Below are positions 14,629-21,698 of a DNA stretch of 40,387 nucleotides, piece after piece (the stretch's first letter is position 1; every line of letters starts with the position of its first letter). Made by a program: the position numbers and the translations under genes. The stretch covers positions 1 through 40,387 of the IMG/VR virus record IMGVR_UViG_3300008952_003603. The stretch is one strand, 5' to 3'. Below the pieces are notes generated by a model, which saw only the letters and a list, made by a program, of their open reading frames with translations, did no database searches and had not been told where the DNA came from. The DNA is from a virus.

Positions 14629-16246
14629 GTATAAAAGAATTTCCTTGTTTGTAACCAGTAACCTGCACAACATTCTCTTCTCTCAAACTATGGCGACACC
14701 TCCCATACTGTCGGGAAAATATTACACAACTATCAATCATGTAAGAACTATCTGAGATGGCAACGAAGGCCATGTCATTCCCATTTTTATCAACGTGCTT
14801 CTTAACCTTTTCGACCATGGCGGCAAATATAAAGCGGGAACCATCTGGTGCATCAACAAATTCCATGCACGGAGTATAGTCATCGACATATTTCTCATCG
14901 CCTGCCGTAAATGAAACTCCTATATAAAATTTCTCAAAACTGATTTCTCCGCGAACGCTCTCTGCCGTCATATATTTAATATGAGCATCTATCAATTCTC
15001 CTATGGCCTTGGCGCGCCGCGCGGTTGGTCGGCGCACGCCAACCTCCTCAAAGAATTTTTTATCCCGAGTGAGAAGTTCCTCAACCAAGTTGCGTAGGTT
15101 AAAATCACCCCCCTTCTTATGGTCGATAAGTGGAAAAGATATTATAAATTTTAGAACCTTCTTCTCATTGGGCGTCAACTCTCTGAGGAGATTGAAGTCC
15201 GCATACATATTATAACGTGAAACCTTAAATTTGTCAAGGGCCCCCGACCAAATTAATGCATCAAGCACAGTCTTCTTAGCTGGCTTATCAAAGAACTTCT
15301 TAACAAGCTCTTCGTAAGTTTTTACATCACATTTCTTAACCTCTCCATATGTAGATTTTCCAATGCCCTTGATGTGCGAGAGGCCAAAGGCAATATGCCT
15401 GTCTCCCACTATCTTAAAATCCATTGTTATTTCATCAATGCTGGGAGGCAAGACTTCTATGCCCATGAGCTTCCCATCATTTACAATTGTTAATATCTGA
15501 TCTGTTTGCTCCTTTGAACCTGTTCCAGATTTGTTTAAAAGGGCGGTAAAAAACTCTGTTGTATAATGGGTCTTTGCCCAGGCTGTCTTATAGGCAAGGG
15601 TAGCATAACAGACGGCGTGTGACTTATTGAAGGCATAACCGGACATTGGTAGAATCCAATTCCAAATCTGATCTGCTAGCTCTTGCTCGTAACCATTCTT
15701 TAGACATCCACCAACAAATTTTTCTTTCATTTCCGCCAGCTGCTCTGGCAATTTCTTGCCTACTGCTTTGCGAATTTTGTCTGCTTCTACGAGGTCCAAT
15801 CCGGCGATCTGCCATGCTAATTCCATTATCTGCTCTTGATATACAAGGGCGCCAAATGTCGGACCTAAGATAGGCTCAAGATCAGGATGAAGAAAGGAGG
15901 CAGGCTTGTGTCCTAACTTAACCGCTATATACTCTTCCATCATGCCGGCCTTCAGTGGACCGGTACGAGCCAGGCTTGTAAAGTCGGCCAACGAAAGAAT
16001 AGAGGTTGGCTTGAACTGGCCAATCCACTTGCGGGCCGTTGGGCCTTCAATCTGAAAGACTCCTATGGGGCTGCGTGCAATAATATCAAAGACGAGCGGA
16101 CAATCCTTCTTCATTGTTTCGATGTTGAAGGACACATCCTTGCGACATCCACATTTAAAGTTCGGGGAGTCCACGTCTCTTGCGCCATTGGTTGACTTGA
16201 CCGAGCTTGCCTTCGCGGACGAGCCTGTCTTTTTGCTTTTTATCAT
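14606..16246 (-). CDS. dnaE: DNA polymerase III alpha subunit, C-terminal half (fingers, HhH, OB)
   Basis: This 546-residue protein carries the part of PolIII alpha after the catalytic palm: VFQIEGPTARKWI and RTGPLKAGMMEEYI, the fingers helices with LVYQEQIMELAWQIAGLDL, SGYAFNKSHAVCYATLAYKT, a helix-hairpin-helix region (GLSHIKGIG), and a C-terminal OB-like domain (FAAMVEKVKKHVDKNGNDMA). It begins exactly where the N-half product stops, so the two would assemble into one enzyme. The start is uncertain. I chose ATG 16246, which has GGAAGAGAGAGG upstream but overlaps the zinc-ribbon gene by about 90 bases out of frame. A longer start at 16312 and shorter starts near 16114 are possible. A basic Ser/Lys-rich linker opens the protein. 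Confidence 0.85.
   Translation of the reverse strand: MIKSKKTGSSAKASSVKSTNGARDVDSPNFKCGCRKDVSFNIETMKKDCPLVFDIIARSPIGVFQIEGPTARKWIGQFKPTSILSLADFTSLARTGPLKAGMMEEYIAVKLGHKPASFLHPDLEPILGPTFGALVYQEQIMELAWQIAGLDLVEADKIRKAVGKKLPEQLAEMKEKFVGGCLKNGYEQELADQIWNWILPMSGYAFNKSHAVCYATLAYKTAWAKTHYTTEFFTALLNKSGTGSKEQTDQILTIVNDGKLMGIEVLPPSIDEITMDFKIVGDRHIAFGLSHIKGIGKSTYGEVKKCDVKTYEELVKKFFDKPAKKTVLDALIWSGALDKFKVSRYNMYADFNLLRELTPNEKKVLKFIISFPLIDHKKGGDFNLRNLVEELLTRDKKFFEEVGVRRPTARRAKAIGELIDAHIKYMTAESVRGEISFEKFYIGVSFTAGDEKYVDDYTPCMEFVDAPDGSRFIFAAMVEKVKKHVDKNGNDMAFVAISDSSYMIDSCVIFSRQYGRCRHSLREENVVQVTGYKQGNSFILNKVENL
15209..15237 (-). promoter_or_regulatory. Perfect sigma-70 promoter inside the polymerase C-half gene
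   Basis: TTGACA (15237-15232), 17 bases, TATAAT (15214-15209) on the minus strand, matching consensus at all 12 positions. It is embedded in coding sequence and would transcribe the end of the polymerase gene, ssb, the sigma gene and the glycosyltransferases. Confidence 0.6.
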
Positions 16247-16538
16247 TTGCCTCTCTCTTCCTTTCAGTCTGCTCAGCGAACCACTCCTTTGGCTTAGTGT
16301 GTTCGCGAGCAAATGAATCCTTTTCCATTAAGTCTCTTATCTTTATTTCTGTTCGAGTACCAACTCTGGCGTTACCATGATATCTAAAGGTATCAACTGA
16401 CTCACACTTTGGACAAGGATGCCCGCCCTCACTCATTTTAGCAATTGTCATGAAGGCTTGCCAAATTTCTTCGCACCCCTTACATTTAAAATCATATCTT
16501 ATAGGATGATTTCCACCAGTAATATTCCATTCAACCAT
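16155..16538 (-). CDS. Zinc-ribbon protein inserted between the two polymerase halves
   Basis: A 127-residue protein with a FmdB-like zinc ribbon: C19/C22 (YDFKCKGC) and C42/C45 (HPCPKC). A helical, strongly charged C-terminal two-thirds follows (KPKEWFAEQTERKREANDKK). ATG 16538 is favoured over a TTG two codons earlier because GGGAGG lies six bases upstream. The gene begins directly after the stop of the polymerase N-half, and its last 90 or so bases overlap the C-half frame. No nuclease motif is visible, so it is not an obvious homing gene. It could be a polymerase-associated factor or a passenger. Function unknown. Confidence 0.75.
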   Translation of the reverse strand: MVEWNITGGNHPIRYDFKCKGCEEIWQAFMTIAKMSEGGHPCPKCESVDTFRYHGNARVGTRTEIKIRDLMEKDSFAREHTKPKEWFAEQTERKREANDKKQKDRLVREGKLGQVNQWRKRRGLPEL

Positions 16539-16540
16539 TC

Positions 16541-18265
16541 TCAACCTCCCTCAACCAAACCCCTTGTAATTGAAAGTATGTCAAGATTTTTAAGACCAAG
16601 AATGTCTGCCTTAAGTAAGTTCATTTTGTCCAACGAATGATAATCATAACCTGTCACAATCTTTTTACCCTTAGGATCCCAAGTCATTGGTATTAATCCC
16701 TCCTCTACATTTCTATCAAGAATGATATAAGCAGAAGGGTGGATAGACGTATGACGTGGCATATCAACAAGATGTTCAGCTATTTTAAACAAAGTACCAT
16801 ACTTTTTTCGCCACTTATTAAGATCATCGGACAAGTAGGCCTCAGCAAAGCTATCAGTCTTTGCGGGTATTGTAGAGGTAATGGTGTTGACCTCCTCATG
16901 AGGCATGCCTAAAGTTCTACCGATATCCTTCAATACGCCCTTGATTTTCATCTTTCCAAAAGATACCACTGGTAGGACGCGGTCCTTGCCAAAAGTATGC
17001 TCAATAAAATCAATAACCTTTGTGCGACTATCCTGAGAGAAGTCCGCATCAATATCCGGAAGTCCAACACCTGCTCGTCCACTATTCCAAAAGCGCTCCC
17101 AATACAATTTGTAGGGCATGGGGTCAATATTGGTGATGCCAAGCATGTAAGAAATGAGGCTACCTGCGGCGCTTCCGCGGCCATCACCTGTTTCTATTCC
17201 GCCATCGCGGGCCCATTTGATGTAGTGCTGAGTTATTAGGAAATAGTCGGCTAGATCACAACCCTCAATATCTTTCAACTCTCTTTGTACACGATCATTA
17301 TATTCGGAGGCATTCTTGCGGGCGCCGAACCCCTTACTATACCAGGCGTCCCTTAACATCTTCTTCAAGAAATCAAGAGAGGAGAGTTCGCCCGGCACAA
17401 ATGGGTATTGAGGAATTTTAATATCCTTATCGATGGTGACATTACATCTATCTGCAACCTTTTGGGTTTCCCAGATCTCCTCTCTATGCCATCCCTCTTC
17501 TTCCAGAATCTCCTCGTCCTTCATGTAGTATTCGTCGGTAGAAAAGGCGAAGCGCTTTCCGCCCTCATAGAGGGGCTTGTCGGACATCTTGCTATTGGTA
17601 TTTATCGCAAGGAGCACTTCGTGATAATAAGCGTCATCCTTATTAACATAGTGACTATCGTTACTAACTATGCGAGGAATGCCCATCTTCTTAGACCAGT
17701 GACGCAGCTTCTTGGTTATCTTTGGCTGACCTGGCACACCGCTATCTTGGACTTCAATATAGAAGCGATCCTCGAATACTTCGCGCAACTTCTTAATGAG
17801 AGCGATCGCCTTGTCATCTTCATCGTTGAGCGCATGCTGTGAAATTAAAGATGCAAAGCAGCCGCTGAAAACTATCAGCCCCTCTTGATTTTCAATAAGA
17901 TCATCTACCGTGATGCGCGGATTAAAATAAAACTGCGAGGCGGCGCGGGCCGTAAGACGATTAAGGCTTTTCAAGCCATCATTATTCATCGCAATCACAC
18001 TCATGTGCGAATTGATGCGCTTATTCTTGTCCTCCTCATTTTTGAGACTATAGCCCATGTAAAATTCGCATCCCAGAATCGGTTTAATCCCAGCCTTCTG
18101 GCACGCATCATAAAATTCTACATGACCGTAGCAGTTACCATGGTCCATTATACCAAGGGAGTCCTGCCCCATTTCTTTTGCCCTCTCTACCATTGATGTA
18201 ATAGTAGACTTTCCATCGAGCAAGCTATAAAAACTATGATTGTGTAAATTGCAAAAGCAAGCCAT
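16541..18265 (-). CDS. dnaE: DNA polymerase III alpha subunit, N-terminal half (PHP and palm)
   Basis: This 574-residue protein starts with the PHP domain (NLHNHSFYSLLDGK, residues 6-19; IMDHGNCYG, 39-47; FSGCFASL; SNDSHYVNKDDAYYHEVLLA), then the palm with DGRGSAAGSLISYMLG (about 361-376). All three catalytic aspartates are here: D406 and D408 in LPDIDADF, and D554 in LKADILGL, equivalent to E. coli D401, D403 and D555. The chain stops a few residues after the last of these (LDILSITRGLVEGG), at the loop that precedes the fingers, and the fingers are encoded by the gene at 14606-16246. It synthesises phage DNA with the RecA, helicase and primase encoded upstream. SD AGAGGA precedes ATG 18265. 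Confidence 0.93.
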   Translation of the reverse strand: MACFCNLHNHSFYSLLDGKSTITSMVERAKEMGQDSLGIMDHGNCYGHVEFYDACQKAGIKPILGCEFYMGYSLKNEEDKNKRINSHMSVIAMNNDGLKSLNRLTARAASQFYFNPRITVDDLIENQEGLIVFSGCFASLISQHALNDEDDKAIALIKKLREVFEDRFYIEVQDSGVPGQPKITKKLRHWSKKMGIPRIVSNDSHYVNKDDAYYHEVLLAINTNSKMSDKPLYEGGKRFAFSTDEYYMKDEEILEEEGWHREEIWETQKVADRCNVTIDKDIKIPQYPFVPGELSSLDFLKKMLRDAWYSKGFGARKNASEYNDRVQRELKDIEGCDLADYFLITQHYIKWARDGGIETGDGRGSAAGSLISYMLGITNIDPMPYKLYWERFWNSGRAGVGLPDIDADFSQDSRTKVIDFIEHTFGKDRVLPVVSFGKMKIKGVLKDIGRTLGMPHEEVNTITSTIPAKTDSFAEAYLSDDLNKWRKKYGTLFKIAEHLVDMPRHTSIHPSAYIILDRNVEEGLIPMTWDPKGKKIVTGYDYHSLDKMNLLKADILGLKNLDILSITRGLVEGG

Positions 18266-18273
18266 ATTATCCT

Positions 18274-19137
18274 CTACTTAATCTTTTTATCTTTTAGTTT
18301 CCATTCTGTTTTGCAGGCATCTGGATTACACATGTACTTGCACTTAAAATTCCCATAAGGATTACTGGTTATCCTCTTGGGCTTCATGTCCTTATCTATC
18401 TTCTTTGCTATTTCAATAATCCACTTTCTATTTTTTTCTCTCTGATTAACATCTACTACGAAGGTATACTCGCACTTTTTAAGATAGTCAAAGGTCAGTA
18501 ATCTTATTTCATAATTGGGATATAGTATAGAAGCCGCCAAATCATATAGGCGAAGCTGTGCATCGTCTATGGCCTCTTCATATTTAGGAACCCAATTCCC
18601 AGTTTTCCAATCTCTAATCTCCAGTACTCCTGGCTCGGTTTCGAGTACCATGTCTATTATTCCAGTAATCTGGATGCCGTCCCCTATTGGAATCTTAAAT
18701 TTCTGTTCAACGGCCAACACCTTATCATTGAGCGGAGACTCCTCTCTGTCGAGAACCTTCTGAATGAGATGAATCCCCTCTGCAAAAAGCCAAAGGGGAG
18801 ACTTCTTATTGGTGGTCATCAAATCATCGACGCTGCCGTGATAATTATGTATACCTGTCATAATCTGAAATTCGGGATCGTCTGGACAGAATTCACCCCA
18901 CTTCTTGTGCAACAAATGGGGTTGCGTCTTCTTATATAGCCATAGATATTCTTTCCGCCAATTCTTGCGGTGCCCCAATGATATTCTCTCTAGCTGCCTA
19001 TGGATCAACTTACCATTTGACGTTGCGAAGGTATCGCCCTTGCGTATACCCAGCACATATTCAAGATAATATTTGAACGGACACATCAAGTATGTTTTAA
19101 TACGCGATGCGCTTATTGTACCACCAAATGACTTCAT
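18274..19137 (-). CDS. Cas4/RecB-family PD-(D/E)XK nuclease with Fe-S cysteines
   Basis: A 287-residue exonuclease of the RecB/Cas4 (PDDEXK_1) group. Residues 9-30 match the family start (SASRIKTYLMCPFKYYLEYV), H46 sits in GKLIHRQLE, D162 is in GIIDMVL, and D176-x-K178 lies in EIRDWKTG, with Q194 and Y198 in AQLRLYDLA. C19 plus C266, C270 and C275 form the four-cysteine iron-sulphur pattern of AddB/Cas4. It lies directly before the polymerase halves and is the first gene after the perfect promoter at 19161-19189, so it is co-transcribed with them. It probably resects DNA ends for recombination-dependent replication. No CRISPR locus is present, so a role in spacer acquisition is unlikely. Confidence 0.85.
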   Translation of the reverse strand: MKSFGGTISASRIKTYLMCPFKYYLEYVLGIRKGDTFATSNGKLIHRQLERISLGHRKNWRKEYLWLYKKTQPHLLHKKWGEFCPDDPEFQIMTGIHNYHGSVDDLMTTNKKSPLWLFAEGIHLIQKVLDREESPLNDKVLAVEQKFKIPIGDGIQITGIIDMVLETEPGVLEIRDWKTGNWVPKYEEAIDDAQLRLYDLAASILYPNYEIRLLTFDYLKKCEYTFVVDVNQREKNRKWIIEIAKKIDKDMKPKRITSNPYGNFKCKYMCNPDACKTEWKLKDKKIK

Positions 19138-19160
19138 TAAACCACCAACCGTTTCTTTTT

Positions 19161-19189
19161 ATTATAGCACACGAGAGAACTTTTGTCAA
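19161..19189 (-). promoter_or_regulatory. Perfect sigma-70 promoter for the Cas4-like/polymerase operon
   Basis: TTGACA (19189-19184), exactly 17 bases, TATAAT (19166-19161) on the minus strand: a 12 of 12 match. The -35 element overlaps the TGA stop of the dNMP kinase gene, and the start of the Cas4-like gene is about 25 bases beyond the -10. GGTTGGTGG sits between them as a possible ribosome site. This is the best-supported promoter in the window and implies recognition by the host housekeeping sigma factor. Confidence 0.88.
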
Positions 19190-19878
19190 CCCATCTTCAT
19201 TTTTTTGCACACTTTGATACAAGTGGACATCAAATGATTGAGATCTCCGTAATTATTTATCACCATATCGAATAGGGAATTTTTCTTATAATTTGCAACA
19301 TCGAAAAAATTAAGTTTGCTTAAGTATGAGTAATCTGGAAGACTATTTATGATCTTTCGATCCTCATTATTTAATGCAACTTCCGAAGCGTGATTATCAC
19401 TAGGACCATCACCTCCTCGCCACAGTCGTATAACCTTACCGCCCAACTCTTTAATTTCATGAGCCTCATTTGGAAAACGAACATCCGTAATAATATGATA
19501 CTTATACTTATCTGCATAGTTGTATATTTGATTGAAGCAAGACTTCACCCAAAAATCATCTGCTATGTTTTGCCTAAATAACTCTGTTCCAATATATTGC
19601 AACAGTTGTCTGACTGTCATATGATGCGTAGTTATATTATAGTTGCGACGCTTATGGGTGGGGATATCCTGCCATCTCCAATTCGTATATGTAGATTCTT
19701 TTTGTTCCTGTGTTCCCCAGGCGATATTTTTATCCACTCCCATATATTTAACAGCAATCTCCTTGATGGGATCCGCAAAAGCAATAATGTTTACATTTTG
19801 TCGCCCCAAAATTTTTGCAAAATATTCCGCTACTTGATTTTTTCCACTACCTTTTTTCCCACTAAGTCCAATAATCAT
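19186..19878 (-). CDS. Deoxynucleoside monophosphate kinase
   Basis: A 230-residue P-loop kinase of the phage dNMP kinase family (T4 gene 1 type). The P-loop is IIGLSGKKGSGKNQVAEYF (residues 2-20). The substrate region has TVRQLLQYIGTELFR followed by DDFWV, and a second nucleotide-binding strand ends in HIITDVRFPNEAHEIKELGG. It phosphorylates deoxynucleoside monophosphates to diphosphates. SD TGAGGAACAA precedes ATG 19878, eight bases after the nucleotidase stop. The end overlaps the -35 box of the downstream promoter. Confidence 0.85.
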   Translation of the reverse strand: MIIGLSGKKGSGKNQVAEYFAKILGRQNVNIIAFADPIKEIAVKYMGVDKNIAWGTQEQKESTYTNWRWQDIPTHKRRNYNITTHHMTVRQLLQYIGTELFRQNIADDFWVKSCFNQIYNYADKYKYHIITDVRFPNEAHEIKELGGKVIRLWRGGDGPSDNHASEVALNNEDRKIINSLPDYSYLSKLNFFDVANYKKNSLFDMVINNYGDLNHLMSTCIKVCKKMKMG

Positions 19879-19885
19879 TTGTTCC

Positions 19886-20635
19886 TCATGCGTTAACTTT
19901 TAATATTCGGGCCTTGGCCTTAAGCACTTCATAAAATGTGGATCTCCAGCTATTTGAAGAAGTGAAGGTAACCCCCTCCATGGAAGGAGTTAGTCCGTGG
20001 CCCGCAGTAGAATTATTCTTTCTCCATTCTTTATTATAGGGCATTGAAACCAATATGCAGTGTGGTACTCCCGCATCGTATGCCTCCATAAGATATTCCG
20101 GCTTATCATCCAGTACTATATCTGGCCTCTCTAGCAGAAAAACATCCTTCTTATGGGATATCCCCTCGATAAGTTCAAGGCTTCCGTTATCCTTGTCTAT
20201 CCTCATGACCGAATTCTTGCGAGACAAATACCCTCCGCAATGATATATTTTATCCCAACGAATATTATTATTCTTGAGAGCCTGTCGAGTATCCAAGATT
20301 GTTTTGAGAGGACGAGATGTACAAAATTGAATTTCGCACCCACATTCGAAAAGCCACCCTATGTCACGAGCAATATCTCTGGATAGGGCTCGACAGGTAG
20401 AGAACTCTCTGTCGTTGCAATACTTATCATAAACTTCCTCAAACAAGTATCTGTCTAGACCCCACTTCTCGAAGAACTCCCAGGTGTCGGCATCTCTCGA
20501 TGAAGCATTTCTAATTTGAGGATTTACCCCACATTCTTCTATTTCTAGTTGATCCCAATGTTGATTAATATAACTTAGGAAGTCATTAATCCAATCAAAA
20601 ATAACCTCGTCGAGGTCAAATATTATTTTAGCCAC
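19886..20635 (-). CDS. HAD-superfamily 5'(3')-deoxyribonucleotidase-like protein
   Basis: A 249-residue HAD phosphatase. Motif I is IIFDLDEVIFDW with nucleophile D7 and acid D9. FCTSRP (motif II, about residues 104-109) and VLDDKPEYLMEA (motif IV) follow. The layout fits 5'-nucleotidase, deoxy (pyrimidine), C-type enzymes found in phages; a nonspecific phosphatase is an alternative. It would trim unwanted dNMPs or balance pools beside the dNMP kinase. Its start overlaps the primase gene by eight bases. Confidence 0.75.
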   Translation of the reverse strand: MAKIIFDLDEVIFDWINDFLSYINQHWDQLEIEECGVNPQIRNASSRDADTWEFFEKWGLDRYLFEEVYDKYCNDREFSTCRALSRDIARDIGWLFECGCEIQFCTSRPLKTILDTRQALKNNNIRWDKIYHCGGYLSRKNSVMRIDKDNGSLELIEGISHKKDVFLLERPDIVLDDKPEYLMEAYDAGVPHCILVSMPYNKEWRKNNSTAGHGLTPSMEGVTFTSSNSWRSTFYEVLKAKARILKVNA

Positions 20636-21698
20636 TATCTTTCTCTTTCAATTTCTGAAAAATTTCTCTTATTTCGTTAACAGACATCTCGTCTAAATCG
20701 CTGTGATCGCCAAGATCAACCCTAGTAACATCCATATAGCCACCTAAGTATTCATGTGTCAACTCTCCCTTACCATGTAGAACCTTGTCAGCCGCTCTGT
20801 TTCCTGCCAAATCATTATCAAAAGCAACGTAAAGTTTATAGGCGCCGGATGCAAGTATGCTTCTTTGTTGACGCCTCGAAATACTGGTGCCAAAAACGGC
20901 GACGGCATTCCTGATGCCTGCTTCCCATAATTTTATGACCCCCAAAGGACCCTCAACTAAAACAATTCGCTCCGTCCTCTGTATGTGCGGAGAAGTTTTA
21001 TGATAACCGTACAGGTAGTCATTGACATTTCCTTCGTGGAGCCACTTTGGTCTCCCGTCAGTTTCGTTTTCCGCCCAACGCGCGGTCGCTGCCACCAGGT
21101 CCCCTTCCTTGTCTCGGATAGGGAGGACAATTCTGTTATAGAATAATGTCCCCTGTGTTTTGGCGTACCGAACATCGAACTCCTCTAACGCTGTGCGGGA
21201 AAAACCCCTCTCTTTGATCATGTAAGATTCAATGACAGGATCCCACGAGAGGCGATCGAGTGACTCCTCTGGTATTACCTTTTTCTTTACAAGGTTGGTT
21301 TCCTTTATAATTTTCTTGTTGCGGATTCTCTCTACTGTTTCGTCATTATATTCGGTATCAACTAAGTTTTTGAGGAACTTTATAGCACCCACAAAATCTA
21401 ATCCTTCTGTTGCTCTAACAAGGCCATATATGTCATGACCGTAATCAAAATGACAATTATGAGTAAAACACTTCCATATACCCAACTCTTTTGACCAAGA
21501 AAAGCCTCCTGGGTTGTCACCAACATGGACAGGGCACGGGCAGTTATAATATGTACCTCTATCATATACATCAATCCCCATGTGGTCAAAAATCATTTCT
21601 ATATTCTCGTTGCATATTTCACGCAAGAGATCTGATTTTCGCTTAAGTGTTTCCTTGTTCATTTGATACTTCATATTGTTCGTCTGGAGAAAGTTCAC
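20628..21698 (-). CDS. DnaG-type DNA primase (CHC2 zinc finger and TOPRIM)
   Basis: A 356-residue primase. The zinc-binding CHC2 domain is at about residues 36-105, with C55, H58, C77 and C82 (CPCPVHVGDNPGG then WKCFTHNCHF). A core follows with YNRIVLPIRDKEGDLVAATARW. The TOPRIM domain has E249 (LVEGP) and D294/D296 (AFDNDLAGNRAA). It lacks the C-terminal helicase-interaction domain of host DnaG. It makes RNA primers for the phage fork next to the DnaB-type helicase. I give GTG 21698, but ATGs at codons 9 and 13 are possible, since the gene overlaps the helicase end by 56 bases. Confidence 0.92.
   Translation of the reverse strand: MNFLQTNNMKYQMNKETLKRKSDLLREICNENIEMIFDHMGIDVYDRGTYYNCPCPVHVGDNPGGFSWSKELGIWKCFTHNCHFDYGHDIYGLVRATEGLDFVGAIKFLKNLVDTEYNDETVERIRNKKIIKETNLVKKKVIPEESLDRLSWDPVIESYMIKERGFSRTALEEFDVRYAKTQGTLFYNRIVLPIRDKEGDLVAATARWAENETDGRPKWLHEGNVNDYLYGYHKTSPHIQRTERIVLVEGPLGVIKLWEAGIRNAVAVFGTSISRRQQRSILASGAYKLYVAFDNDLAGNRAADKVLHGKGELTHEYLGGYMDVTRVDLGDHSDLDEMSVNEIREIFQKLKEKDSG

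Noticed and set aside
16541-18265. Split intein as the cause of the polymerase break
   Set aside because: No intein-like Cys start or His-Asn end at the junction, the intervening product is a zinc ribbon, and the known DnaE intein site is intact in the C-half.
18274-19137. CRISPR-Cas locus suggested by the Cas4-like gene
   Set aside because: No repeats, Cas1 or Cas2 are present; the gene belongs to the replication operon.
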